Assembly (NCBI GenBank): GCA_041392475.1
Contig: JAWKLZ010000002.1
Span: 620,001-684,000, forward strand
Reading direction: 5' to 3'
Source: Chitinophagales bacterium
Lineage (GTDB): Bacteria > Bacteroidota > Bacteroidia > Chitinophagales > UBA2359
DNA: 64,000 bases
Made by a program: the position numbers and the translations under genes. Below the pieces are notes generated by a model. That model worked only from the letters and a program-made list of their open reading frames with translations, had not been told where the DNA came from and did no database searches. Of the stretch, positions 37,110 to 45,856 are shown one piece after another. Positions within the stretch are counted from its first letter, which is position 1, and each line of letters begins with the position of its first letter.

Positions 37110-37580
37110 TTACTGTCTTAATCTTTTGAAGATATAACGGGTAATAAAAATTCCTTCGCCGTCATCCACTCCACCATTAGACTCTACTCCAGATGTAACA
37201 AAAGCCAACTCCCAACCATTTGCGGACAAATCGTTTATTTTTGAAGCTACAATAGCGTCATTGGAAGCAATGTTTTCAAATCTAATGCCACCAATATTGA
37301 AAAAATTAAGCATTTTGGTTTCTTCAAAATCCTTTACTCGAATATCAGATCTCTTTGATTTGTTTCTTCCTCCATCTTCTTCCGTTCGTTCACTCGTAAA
37401 ATCTTTGTAGTCACGCTCGCCAGTTTCGGCAATTAGACGAGAACGCCCCAAACCACTGGGAATAATAGATTCAATACTAGTCACAATTTGATATTCATAA
37501 GTGGCAATAGGGGTATCTGCTGTTTGACCAAATATCATAGATGTCAGTGCCATAAAAATGATGAAACTAATTGTTTTCAT
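37110..37580 (-). CDS. Small secreted hypothetical protein
   Basis: 156 residues with a signal peptide (MKTISFIIFMALTSMIFGQ). The mature part has a YEYQIVTS strand, a charged central loop rich in Arg/Glu/Asp, and a C-terminal NDLSANGWELAFVTSG...TRYIFKR segment. That end recalls DUF4177-type small proteins, whose signature is a final GWELV-like strand; the match is weak. Function unknown. It is monocistronic, bounded by a good promoter candidate at 37686-37716 and a strong terminator. Confidence 0.7.
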   Translation of the reverse strand: MKTISFIIFMALTSMIFGQTADTPIATYEYQIVTSIESIIPSGLGRSRLIAETGERDYKDFTSERTEEDGGRNKSKRSDIRVKDFEETKMLNFFNIGGIRFENIASNDAIVASKINDLSANGWELAFVTSGVESNGGVDDGEGIFITRYIFKRLRQ

Positions 37581-37685
37581 TGTTAAATTATTTTTGAATT
37601 AATGCTTACTCTTATAGATTTTCAGCCTCCTCTTTTTGGGTTTGTTTGATTGTTGTCAATCATAAAACTCATTGTATTGTTGCTG

Positions 37686-37716
37686 CAAATTTATTAGAGA
37701 AAAACAAAGTACACAA
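37686..37716 (-). promoter_or_regulatory. Candidate promoter for the small secreted protein
   Basis: On the minus strand TTG (37716-37714), a 20-nt spacer, and TAAATTTG (37693-37686), a full -7 match. About 105 nt before the ATG at 37580. Confidence 0.5.
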
Positions 37717-37770
37717 TTACAATTTATAGCTCATATCCTCATATTTGCCTTTTAAAGAGAGTGTTTCCGT

Positions 37771-37789
37771 GTATCTTCTTTGAAGATAC
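37771..37789 (-). terminator. Hairpin downstream of the choice-of-anchor-J protein
   Basis: GTATCTTC (37771-37778) pairs perfectly with GAAGATAC (37782-37789) around a TTT loop, just past the stop of the leftward gene. No T-run follows, so termination is uncertain. Confidence 0.35.
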
Positions 37790-37798
37790 AAAGTAAAA

Positions 37799-38671
37799 TT
37801 ATTCCACCACCCACTTCTCCACCACATACACATCTCCTATTTGCAACTTCAAATAATACAGCCCTTTCGGCAATGTTTTTGCAGCAAGTGGAAGTTGATA
37901 AATACCCTCGTTTTGCTTCTCTTGCTTTAATTCCCACACCGTTTGCCCTGTCCTATTTTGCAGCTTCAATGTCACATTTGAAGGCTTCTGCAATTGGTAT
38001 TGAAGCGTGCTGTATGAGGTAGAAGGATTTGGAAACAATTGAAGGTCAAAGTCCATTGAAGCGACTTTTTCGATATGGGTAGGCAGCAGTTCTACATTGC
38101 TGAGGATGATATCATCTATCAAAAGGGCATCTCCACTTGCGGTGATATTTCGAAAAACAATGTGTCCTTTTTTTCCTTCAAAATCGGCTAAACTTACCTC
38201 ACGGTCAGCTGGAGACGAATGTTCTTCTGCCTCTATCCTCAAAATCAAGTTGATTTGTATGTCCGATAAATTTTCAAGACTGGGTGTTTCTTCTGCAAAA
38301 AGCACCTCATAACTATCAGGAAATTCGCCAAATGTGGTTGAGATAGCCCGCCATTCCATTTTTGCTTGCGAGCCTATTTCCATCATTGGTAAAACCATCC
38401 AATCATCGGTAGGTCCTTCTTCGTTTCGATACCAAGAAAGGCTCATCGCTGCCCTGCTTGACATCAATTCGGACTCAATCACGATCCAAGCGTTTTCCTC
38501 AAAAAGGGAATCTTTTTCTTGAGCGGGGATCAGCCCGTCTGCATTGATAAGGATAAAATCTTGGGGCATTCCTTCTTCAAAACCTTGCTTGTAAAAGGAT
38601 TGGGCAAGTGTGGGAGAACATTGAAGTAGGAGAACCGAAAGCTGAAGATAGAAAATTAGATATTTAAGCAT
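37799..38671 (-). CDS. Secreted protein with choice-of-anchor-J-like domain and type A sorting domain
   Basis: 290 residues from the ATG at 38671, which gives a clean signal peptide ending PTLAQ; an in-frame start 13 codons upstream adds only basic residues. The middle (about 27-200) is beta-rich with FYKQGFEEGMPQDF and DDWMVLP motifs, similar to choice-of-anchor J/cleaved-adhesin domains. The C-terminal about 80 residues form a T9SS type A sorting domain (LQLFPNPSTSYSTL ... LPKGLYYLKLQ). It should be surface-exported. Ligand unknown. Confidence 0.8.
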   Translation of the reverse strand: MLKYLIFYLQLSVLLLQCSPTLAQSFYKQGFEEGMPQDFILINADGLIPAQEKDSLFEENAWIVIESELMSSRAAMSLSWYRNEEGPTDDWMVLPMMEIGSQAKMEWRAISTTFGEFPDSYEVLFAEETPSLENLSDIQINLILRIEAEEHSSPADREVSLADFEGKKGHIVFRNITASGDALLIDDIILSNVELLPTHIEKVASMDFDLQLFPNPSTSYSTLQYQLQKPSNVTLKLQNRTGQTVWELKQEKQNEGIYQLPLAAKTLPKGLYYLKLQIGDVYVVEKWVVE

Positions 38672-38913
38672 AACTCGGTAAATGTATTGAAGCGATGTAA
38701 TTTTCTTCAAAAATAAAGCAGTATTTTTGAATTATCCTACACTTTCCATCTCTTTTTGTAAAGTTTTAATACACAATACTTTTTTTGTTGAAGAATTGAA
38801 GCATATTATTTTTTCTGCAATGAAAGTCAGTGTCAAGGCAGCTATTCATTTTTGAAAAAGTTTGGATATTCGTACTGTCCTTTTTGTTATCTTGCTGCAA
38901 AAAAAATCCCTCC

Positions 38914-39768
38914 ATGAAAAAACTCATCCAACTCTTTTTAATCCCGTTTATCATTGGCATTGCAGCTTGTGAAGACGAAGTGAGCATTGAAGACATTGAC
39001 ACTTGCCCTGCTTATCCTGCTGGCGTTCACCTCACTTTGGGCAATCCGAGTGATGCCAATTTGAGCGACAACGACAATTTTTTGTATGTATTTGACAGTT
39101 ATGCCTTGTCCTACAATTGCAGCAAAGGAACACCGAATTGGGTCAGTTGGCATTTGGATAGCCGATGGACAGGTGAAATTCCCCGTCAAAATAGTTTTCT
39201 CACCTACGACTTATATCCCAATGGCTGCAATGTCATTACGACCAAAGATTACACGGGTAGCGGATTTGACAGAGGACACAACTGCCCTTCGGCAGACCGC
39301 ACTTGTTCGGTGGTAAAGAACGATGAAACGTTTTTGATGCTCAACATCATTCCACAGGCTCCAGATGTGAATCGTGGATTGTGGGCCGAAATAGAAAAGT
39401 TCACCAGAGAATTGACCAATGGCGGCAATGAGGTCTATGTCATCATGGGTATTCACGACGAAGGCGGCACGGGCGACAATGGCTACCGAAAATTTTGGGC
39501 AGAGGGACAATTGACCATTCCCCGCTATTTGTGGCGGGTGATGATTGTACTGCCTGAAGGCAATGGTGATACAAAGCGATTGGGTGAAGATACCCGGGTA
39601 ATTGCGGTTTGGGTGGAAAACAAAAATTCGGCAAACCAAAAACCGTGGCATGAATACATTACGACTATTTACGAAATTGAAGCGGCAACGGGCTACGATT
39701 TGTTGAGTGATGTTTCGGACGGACGACAAGCCATACTGCAATCGAAGCGAGATGAAGGGCCTTTTTGA
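38914..39768 (+). CDS. DNA/RNA non-specific endonuclease, lipoprotein
   Basis: 284 residues from the ATG at 38914; the leader ends in the lipobox GIAAC with Cys19, so it is probably lipid-anchored outside the cytoplasm. An in-frame start 28 codons upstream also yields a Cys motif but looks less natural. The endonuclease_NS (beta-beta-alpha metal) fold shows the catalytic DRGH at 119-122 (FDRGHNCPSADRT), with the downstream Asn/Arg segment LNIIPQAPDVNRGLW. Homologues degrade extracellular nucleic acid for nutrients or biofilm control. A weak promoter-like TTTG-N23-TATCTTG lies at 38861-38894. Confidence 0.88.
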   Translation: MKKLIQLFLIPFIIGIAACEDEVSIEDIDTCPAYPAGVHLTLGNPSDANLSDNDNFLYVFDSYALSYNCSKGTPNWVSWHLDSRWTGEIPRQNSFLTYDLYPNGCNVITTKDYTGSGFDRGHNCPSADRTCSVVKNDETFLMLNIIPQAPDVNRGLWAEIEKFTRELTNGGNEVYVIMGIHDEGGTGDNGYRKFWAEGQLTIPRYLWRVMIVLPEGNGDTKRLGEDTRVIAVWVENKNSANQKPWHEYITTIYEIEAATGYDLLSDVSDGRQAILQSKRDEGPF

Positions 39769-39902
39769 AAGAGGTGATTGGTGGGATTAGCGATTGTTTA
39801 TTATTGACTTAAAAATATATAATAAACTTAATGTAAGTCACATGAGCTGTTTTTTTTCATACCTCTACTACCTCATCTAAAATGGGTCAAAATTTCAAAA
39901 CA

Positions 39903-39933
39903 TCAAAACACCAACACCTCAAAACACCAACAC
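39903..39933 (+). repeat. Tandem 16-bp repeat just before the csaA-like start
   Basis: TCAAAACACCAACAC occurs at 39903-39917 and again at 39919-39933, ending 2 nt before the ATG. An A/C-rich unstructured leader of this kind may help ribosome loading where Shine-Dalgarno sites are weak. Confidence 0.7.
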
Positions 39934-39935
39934 AA

Positions 39936-40280
39936 ATGAACACAAACATGCTTTCATGGTCAGATTTTATGAAAGTCGAGATGCGGGTAGGAACGATATT
40001 GGAGGCCAGTGTCTTCAAAGAAGCCCGAAAACCAGCCTACAAAATGACCATAGACTTTGGAAAAGAATTGGGCATCAAAAAAACATCTGCACAAATAACC
40101 GAACTGTATGACTTTGCAGAGCTGATTGGCAAACAAGTCATTGCAGTAGTCAATTTTCCTCCCAAACAAATAGCCAATATCATGAGTGAATGTTTGGTTT
40201 TGGGAGTAGTCGGTACAGACAATGCAGTAACATTGCTTCAACCTGAGCGAAAAGTAGAAAATGGAATGAGGATAGGCTAA
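39936..40280 (+). CDS. csaA: tRNA-binding domain protein, CsaA-like
   Basis: 114 residues consisting of a single tRNA_bind (EMAP/OB-fold) domain: VEMRVGTILEA, KMTIDFG, and VVNFPPKQIANIMSECLVLG. B. subtilis CsaA is a dimeric protein with chaperone-like and tRNA-binding activity; the length agrees. The start at 39936 is chosen over 39882, whose extra 18 residues are low-complexity translation of the A/C repeats. An alternative start is 39948. It is followed 60 nt later by a sodium symporter gene on the same strand. Confidence 0.88.
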   Translation: MNTNMLSWSDFMKVEMRVGTILEASVFKEARKPAYKMTIDFGKELGIKKTSAQITELYDFAELIGKQVIAVVNFPPKQIANIMSECLVLGVVGTDNAVTLLQPERKVENGMRIG

Positions 40281-40340
40281 GGATATTTCAAAAAAATTAT
40301 TACTTTGTTGCTTTAAAACTTTAAAACTTATCCAATTCAC

Positions 40341-41927
40341 ATGGCAATATTATCATTTTTAGGATTTACCATCTTGGTAGCAGTCATTTCGTATATGGCT
40401 ACCAGAGGTACAGACGAAAATTCCTCAGAAGGTTACTTCTTAGGAGGTCGAAGCCTCACCGCAGGTGTGATTGCAGGTTCTCTTTTGCTGACCAACTTAT
40501 CTACCGAACAAATTGTAGGTCTTAACGGACAGGCTTATTCTGAAGGGATTTTGGTGATGGCGTGGGAAACCCTTGCAGCTATTGCAATGGTTGTAACGGC
40601 GGTATTTTTGTTGCCTCGCTATTTGAAGGGCGGTATCACAACCGTTCCACAGTTTTTGGAGGAACGATATGACAAAACGACCAAGACCATCACTTCTGCT
40701 TTGTTTTTGTCGGGTTATGTAGTGGTCTTATTGCCGATTGTATTGTATTCGGGTTCTTTGGCATTTTCTACGATGTTTGACATTCCCGAAGCATTGGGCA
40801 TTTCACTCGATGCTTCTATTTGGCTGTGTGTGTGGGGTATCGGCATAATTGGATCTATTTATGCCATTTTTGGAGGATTGAAGGCAGTTGCCGTTTCTGA
40901 TACGGTCAATGCGGTTGGCTTGTTGATTGGCGGCTTGATGATTCCCGTTTTTGGTTTGATGCACATTGGCGGAGGCAGCATTACAGCGGGATTGAGTACT
41001 TTGATAGCAGAGGTTCCCGAAAAATTCGACTCTATTGGAGGCAGTGATGCATCCGTGCCTTTTGCCACGATTTTTACAGGAATGATGCTCGTACAGTTGT
41101 TTTATTGGGGTACGAATCAGGCAATTATTCAGAGAGCTTTGGCCGCTAAAAACTTGGCAGAAGGACAAAAAGGTTTGTTGTTGGCTGCTTTCTTCAAAAT
41201 CTTAGGCCCTTTGATTGTGGTTTTACCGGGGGTAATCGCCTATCAAATTTTTCAAGGAAACTTGGAAATTCCAGACCAAGCCTATCCAAAACTAGTCAGT
41301 ACGGTTTTACCTGTCGGATTGGTAGGATTTTTTGCAGCCGTATTGTTTGGAGCAATTTTGAGTTCTTTCAATAGTGCTTTGAATAGTTCGGTGACGCTGT
41401 TCGGTTTAGACATCTACAAAGCCTACATCAACAAAGAAGCAGACGAAAAAACAGTCGTAAAATACGGTAAATTATTTGGCGTTTTTCTCGCAATATTGGC
41501 GATGTTCATTGCGCCTTTTATTGCCAAAGCACCTGATGGATTGTTTGGTTATCTGCAAGAGGTGAACGGTTGTTACAGTATTCCGATTTTGACCATCATT
41601 GTAGTGGGTTACCTCACCAAAAACGTGCCTGCTCTTGCTGCAAAAATTGCCATTATTTTGGGTGTAGTTTTGTATTCAATTAGCCAATTTATTTTGAAGC
41701 CGTTTGTAGTTGGTGCAGAAAACTATCCACACTTCTTGCACGTTATGGCAATTTTGTTTGTCATGAATGTAGGCATCATGCTTTTGATTGGCAAATTGCA
41801 GCCTCGTGCCACTGCTTTTGAATTGGCTTATAGTAAGCAAGTGGACATTACACCTTACAAATACCTGATGCCTGTTGGTGGAGCCATTTGTGTAACAGTA
41901 ATTTTGATTTATATCTATTTTGCATAA
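40341..41927 (+). CDS. Sodium:solute symporter (SSS family, SGLT/YidK-like)
   Basis: 528 residues with about 14 transmembrane segments. The N-terminal YFLGGRSLTAGVIAGSLLLTNLSTEQIVGLNG and the IFGGLKAVAVSDTVNA segment are SSS signatures, closest in style to vSGLT/YidK solute:sodium symporters. Substrates of that branch are mostly sugars, but this cannot be fixed from sequence. It probably imports a nutrient with sodium, which fits a marine or saline habitat together with nhaD. A hairpin terminator lies about 100 nt downstream. Confidence 0.88.
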   Translation: MAILSFLGFTILVAVISYMATRGTDENSSEGYFLGGRSLTAGVIAGSLLLTNLSTEQIVGLNGQAYSEGILVMAWETLAAIAMVVTAVFLLPRYLKGGITTVPQFLEERYDKTTKTITSALFLSGYVVVLLPIVLYSGSLAFSTMFDIPEALGISLDASIWLCVWGIGIIGSIYAIFGGLKAVAVSDTVNAVGLLIGGLMIPVFGLMHIGGGSITAGLSTLIAEVPEKFDSIGGSDASVPFATIFTGMMLVQLFYWGTNQAIIQRALAAKNLAEGQKGLLLAAFFKILGPLIVVLPGVIAYQIFQGNLEIPDQAYPKLVSTVLPVGLVGFFAAVLFGAILSSFNSALNSSVTLFGLDIYKAYINKEADEKTVVKYGKLFGVFLAILAMFIAPFIAKAPDGLFGYLQEVNGCYSIPILTIIVVGYLTKNVPALAAKIAIILGVVLYSISQFILKPFVVGAENYPHFLHVMAILFVMNVGIMLLIGKLQPRATAFELAYSKQVDITPYKYLMPVGGAICVTVILIYIYFA

Positions 41928-42030
41928 ATGAGAAATAAAATAGAAAACGGAAAATTAGACTTCAATGCTTTGATTGTAAGCATATTGAAATTTTCCTTTG
42001 AATAGTATTTTTTTAAATCAACCACTAATA

Positions 42031-42072
42031 CAAAAGCGAGCCTTGTCTAAAATTAGATAGGATTCGCTTTTG
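42031..42072 (+). terminator. Hairpin terminator after the sodium symporter
   Basis: CAAAAGCGA (42031-42039) pairs with TCGCTTTTG (42064-42072), with an inner TCTA/TAGA stem around AAAT. TGTTTATTT follows. Confidence 0.65.
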
Positions 42073-42128
42073 TGTTTATTTGAAATATTGCAGAAGTTAG
42101 CAGTTATTTATAAAATTCAATAAGTATC

Positions 42129-42893
42129 ATGTCCATATCAACCGAATCAGAACTCACAGGAATGCAGGTCATTAGCCAAGCGGTTGCCATCACCCTAAAA
42201 AAAATGAGAGAACATGCCAAAGTAGGCATGACTGCTAAAGAATTAGATGATTTTGGCGGCGAAATTTTGAACAGTTTGGGAGCGAAATCTGCGCCAAAAT
42301 TGACGTATGGTTTCCCAGGATGGACGTGTATTTCTGTCAATAACGAGGCAGCACATGGTATTCCTTCTGCCAAAAAAATCTTGAAAGAAGGCGATTTGGT
42401 AAACATCGACGTATCTGCCGAATTGAATGGTTTTTGGGCAGATAACGGTGGATCGTTTGTTTTGGGGCGGGATATTTACCGTCATCAACCGCTTGTAGAT
42501 GCTTCTAAGCAAATTTTGTGGAAAGCTATCAACCGCATCAAATCAGGAGTAAAAATTGCAGATATTGGACATCTTGTAGAAACCGAAGCAAAACGCAAGG
42601 GTTATAAGGTCATAGAAAATCTTGCAGGACATGGTGTTGGTAGAAGTTTGCACGAATATCCTCACCACATATTGAACTATCGAGATCCAACGAATCGCCA
42701 CCGTTTTAAGAAAAACATGGTGGTTGCCATCGAAACTTTTATTTCTACCCGCTCGACTTGTGCAGTGACATTGAAGGATGGATGGACAATGGTTGGAGAC
42801 AAAGGTGGTTTTGTGACACAACACGAACACACCATTGTAGTGACCGATCGTGCGCCGATTATTTTGACAAAAGCAAATGAAATATGGAACTAA
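42129..42893 (+). CDS. map: Type I methionine aminopeptidase
   Basis: 254 residues, a single M24A pita-bread domain. The metal ligands are visible: Asp in NIDVSAE, Asp in WADNGG, His in GHGVGRSLHE, Glu in AIETFI and Glu in TQHEHT. The substrate-side His is in AAHGIP. It removes the initiator methionine from nascent proteins. The aspartate motif reads WADNGGSF rather than the usual DTG-type, and this suggests one of the secondary map copies common in Bacteroidota rather than the ribosomal-operon enzyme. The methyltransferase gene starts 43 nt downstream, likely in the same transcript. Confidence 0.88.
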   Translation: MSISTESELTGMQVISQAVAITLKKMREHAKVGMTAKELDDFGGEILNSLGAKSAPKLTYGFPGWTCISVNNEAAHGIPSAKKILKEGDLVNIDVSAELNGFWADNGGSFVLGRDIYRHQPLVDASKQILWKAINRIKSGVKIADIGHLVETEAKRKGYKVIENLAGHGVGRSLHEYPHHILNYRDPTNRHRFKKNMVVAIETFISTRSTCAVTLKDGWTMVGDKGGFVTQHEHTIVVTDRAPIILTKANEIWN

Positions 42894-42936
42894 TAATGAT
42901 TAAGTCTCTTTTTGTAGAACCCCTAAATCGTTTCCT

Positions 42937-44550
42937 ATGAACAAAGAAGAAATAAATCTTTTGAGAGCAGATTTATTTCGTCATTTGGACGGAATCGTTA
43001 CCGCACCAACTGCCTATGCTTTACATCAAAAGGGCGTTTTGGAATACATCCTACAAGAACAAAAAACGTCTTTGCAGCAGTTAACGGATACCTTCAATGC
43101 CAATGAAGGATATTTGAACATTGCCCTTAGAGTCTTGGCTTCACAAGGTTGGCTCGACTATGAAATCATTGGAAACGATGTGATACAATTGAAGGTCAAT
43201 GACAGCAGTGCCACTGCTTTTGACTTGATTCCTCTGTATAAAGATGTGGTAGAATTGATGGGTTATTCGGGTAAATTTCACCACAGAAAATTTGCCAAAG
43301 AACCTTTTTTGTTTTTGGAGCGCATCTTCAAAAAATACCAACAGCATTATGGAGTCGCATTTTCGCAAGATGAATCCATCTTGAACCTGCAATGGCAAGT
43401 CTTGAAGCACATTGAAGGAATCATGGTTGGGCCTACCATCGTTGCTTTGGGAATGAGTGGAATGTTTCACAAGTATTTTATGGAAGCGTCTTTTAAGCCC
43501 GAAGAATTTCACCAAGACCCAGAGAGTTTTCAGCGTATGTTGGATATGTTTGCCTTTTTGGGATGGTTCAAAAAAAGAAATGATACCTATAGTTTTACAG
43601 AGAAGGGTTTGTTTTATGCCAAACGTGCGAGTGCTTATGGCGTGACGGTTTCTTACATTCCAACTTTTAGAAACGTTGAGGAATTGATTTTTGGCAATCC
43701 CAATGTTTTGTGGAATGTACCTTCAGGAGCGCAAGAAATACACGTAGATCGGGAAATGAATGTGTGGGGAAGTGGCGGCGCACATACGACTTACTTCAAA
43801 AAAATTGACGAAATCATCATTGACCTTTTCAATCAGCCTATTGATTTACAGCCCAAAGGAATTGTAGATATGGGCTGCGGCAATGGTGCATTTTTGATTC
43901 ACCTTTTTGATGTGATCGAACACCGAACCTTGCGAGGTACAATGTTGGAAGAACATCCTCTTTTTTTAGTGGGTGCAGATTACAACAAAGCAGCATTGAA
44001 GGTAACGAGAGGTAATTTAATTCAAGCCGATATTTGGGCGAAGGTGATTTGGGGTGACATCGGACGACCTGATTTTTTGGCAAAAGACCTGCAAGAAAAT
44101 TATGGTATTCAACTGCAAGAGCTTCTCAATGTGCGTACTTTTCTGGACCACAACCGAATATGGGAAACCCCCAATGAAAAAACACCCAACCGAATGAGTG
44201 CTTCAACGGGTGCTTTTGCGTTTCGGGGAAAGCGAATCTCCAATGCAGATGTAGAGGATAACTTGCGGGAACACCTGCAAAGATGGACTCCTTATGTCGA
44301 AAAATTTGGTTTATTGGTGATTGAATTGCACACGATTGCGCCTTCATTGACTGCAAAAAATATCGGCCGCACGGCTGCAACAGCTTATGATGCCACACAC
44401 GGTTTTTCGGATCAGTATATTGTAGAAATTGAAGTTTTTCACAAGATGGCGGCCGAAGCAGGTTTGTTTCCTGTCAAAAAACATTTTAGTCGGTTTCCCA
44501 ATTCGGATTTGGGAACGGTAAGCATCAATTTGTTGAAGGCTAGAGGATAG
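42937..44550 (+). CDS. Large SAM-dependent methyltransferase with duplicated N-terminal helical domain
   Basis: 537 residues. Two related segments open the two N-terminal halves: HLDGIVTAPTAYALHQKGVL (16-35) and HIEGIMVGPTIVALGMSGMF (158-177). Each is followed by a winged-helix-like stretch (GYLNIALRVLASQGWL and FQRMLDMFAFLGWF), as in dimerisation modules of O- and C-methyltransferases. Motif I is VDMGCGNG at 310-317, followed by VGADYN and a long insertion. The architecture recalls methyltransferase modules of trans-AT polyketide systems, but no PKS gene is nearby. Substrate unknown. Probably cotranscribed with map. Confidence 0.72.
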   Translation: MNKEEINLLRADLFRHLDGIVTAPTAYALHQKGVLEYILQEQKTSLQQLTDTFNANEGYLNIALRVLASQGWLDYEIIGNDVIQLKVNDSSATAFDLIPLYKDVVELMGYSGKFHHRKFAKEPFLFLERIFKKYQQHYGVAFSQDESILNLQWQVLKHIEGIMVGPTIVALGMSGMFHKYFMEASFKPEEFHQDPESFQRMLDMFAFLGWFKKRNDTYSFTEKGLFYAKRASAYGVTVSYIPTFRNVEELIFGNPNVLWNVPSGAQEIHVDREMNVWGSGGAHTTYFKKIDEIIIDLFNQPIDLQPKGIVDMGCGNGAFLIHLFDVIEHRTLRGTMLEEHPLFLVGADYNKAALKVTRGNLIQADIWAKVIWGDIGRPDFLAKDLQENYGIQLQELLNVRTFLDHNRIWETPNEKTPNRMSASTGAFAFRGKRISNADVEDNLREHLQRWTPYVEKFGLLVIELHTIAPSLTAKNIGRTAATAYDATHGFSDQYIVEIEVFHKMAAEAGLFPVKKHFSRFPNSDLGTVSINLLKARG

Positions 44551-44690
44551 CTAAACCTTTAACATAATTCAGACGCAATTAGCAGTTTTTTTGACAGACA
44601 TCAAAGATTTTAGAAGTTTCGTTCTGTAAGAGATTTGCTGTTTGCAAAATAGTATTTCCTTTTTTTAAGAGTGAAACTTCCGAAGTCTAA

Positions 44691-45632
44691 TCAGTTCTTC
44701 AAACCTATCTTCCAAGCAAAATCTACGCTCACAACATGTTCATAAGCAGATGGTTCTCCTTTGTCCAGTCTGATGAAAGTTGGTCTATATATCAAGCCAA
44801 TATTGAAGTGAGAACCTGTCTGGTAATAACTCGAAAAAACAAGTCCCAAATTATGACTTCGTATTTTGTCCAGTTCCATTGCTGTAGGAAGCGGTTCAAA
44901 ACCATCCGAATATTTAAGTTCCCAAATGTTTTTGGCGTAGGATAGCCCATAACCCAAAGAAAATCGGTTGATTTTGTAGTTGTTTGAAAAGCTAAGAGAC
45001 ACCGAACTCATGGATTCATATTGTCCATTCCCATCTACAGGTGCAGGAATCGGAACAAAGAAATCATCTACTGCACTCACAGATAAATTAAAATACTGGT
45101 TTTGAGAATGGTAATAGTCCAATCCCGCACTAATACCCCAAAAGCCTAAGCTGCTTTTGGTAGATTCAGTAGGAGGTTTCAAAAGAAATTGATTGATATG
45201 GGGTAGAGATACCTGAAAAAATAGTTCCCCTTTTCGATAAAGTGGCCTATATTTTGAAAAAGTAGGCAAGGTATCTGCCGAATTCAAAAAAACAATCTGC
45301 TGATAACCAAATCGTTTTGGGCTATTTGCTTCAGCGACCATACCTATGTAGCCTGTATAAAAAAAGTTGAGCCAATAAGCCACCGAATTTTGGGGGCGAA
45401 TCGTAACTGTTTTGCTAAGGCTGTCCGTTTGAGCAGTTATTTCAACAGATTCATTCCCTCTTGTTAATTTAACAGTCGCTCTGTTATTTTCTGTTTGAAT
45501 CGTATCTTTATGTACGATAATCGTTGAAGGTTCCGTAGTATAAACTGCTATGTTTGTCCAACGAGAGTTCATGACAGTAGCACAAGAACTTAAAAAACAA
45601 CAACATGCAATCAAAAAAAAGATATTTTTCAT
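44691..45632 (-). CDS. Lipoprotein with PEGA-like domain and beta-barrel-like C-terminus
   Basis: 313 residues from the ATG at 45632 (a TTG two codons earlier is possible). The leader ends FLSSC, a lipobox, so the protein is acylated. Residues about 25-130 contain a PEGA-like strand pattern (STIIVHKDTIQTENNRAT) followed by a YWLNFFYTGYIG and NSPKRFGY segment often seen in Bacteroidota lipoproteins. The second half (about 160-313) alternates hydrophobic and polar residues and ends in an aromatic-rich strand, like an outer-membrane beta-barrel. The combination of lipid anchor and barrel is unusual. Function unknown. Confidence 0.72.
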   Translation of the reverse strand: MKNIFFLIACCCFLSSCATVMNSRWTNIAVYTTEPSTIIVHKDTIQTENNRATVKLTRGNESVEITAQTDSLSKTVTIRPQNSVAYWLNFFYTGYIGMVAEANSPKRFGYQQIVFLNSADTLPTFSKYRPLYRKGELFFQVSLPHINQFLLKPPTESTKSSLGFWGISAGLDYYHSQNQYFNLSVSAVDDFFVPIPAPVDGNGQYESMSSVSLSFSNNYKINRFSLGYGLSYAKNIWELKYSDGFEPLPTAMELDKIRSHNLGLVFSSYYQTGSHFNIGLIYRPTFIRLDKGEPSAYEHVVSVDFAWKIGLKN

Positions 45633-45705
45633 ATACAAGGTTTAAGTGTGAACTGATACCTAATAAAACGAAAAAAGGTCAGAAAGCGATGTCGGTAAAT
45701 GAAAG

Positions 45706-45845
45706 TAAATTTAGACTTTGGACGAAAGATTAAAGACATAAGACAAAAAGTTTTAAATCATTGACAGCAAAGGAATTAAGTAAAATTGCATTTTCAATGC
45801 AATTTACTCATAACCAAATATTTACTTCTTTTGTCTTTCGTCTCA
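45706..45845. repeat. MITE-like dispersed repeat, copy B
   Basis: Reverse-complement match of 8305-8452 over about 140 nt. The left end (GACTTTGGACGAAAGA) is well preserved and the right end is decayed to TTTGTCTTTCGTCTC. It ends 12 nt from the stop of the alpha/beta hydrolase gene. Confidence 0.7.
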
Positions 45846-45856
45846 ATAATAAATAT

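Noticed and set aside
39211..39741. 176-codon minus-strand frame
   Set aside because: Antisense to the well-supported DRGH nuclease gene.
39882..39935. Longer start for the csaA-like gene
   Set aside because: The extra residues are the translation of the A/C-rich tandem repeats and do not match the family.
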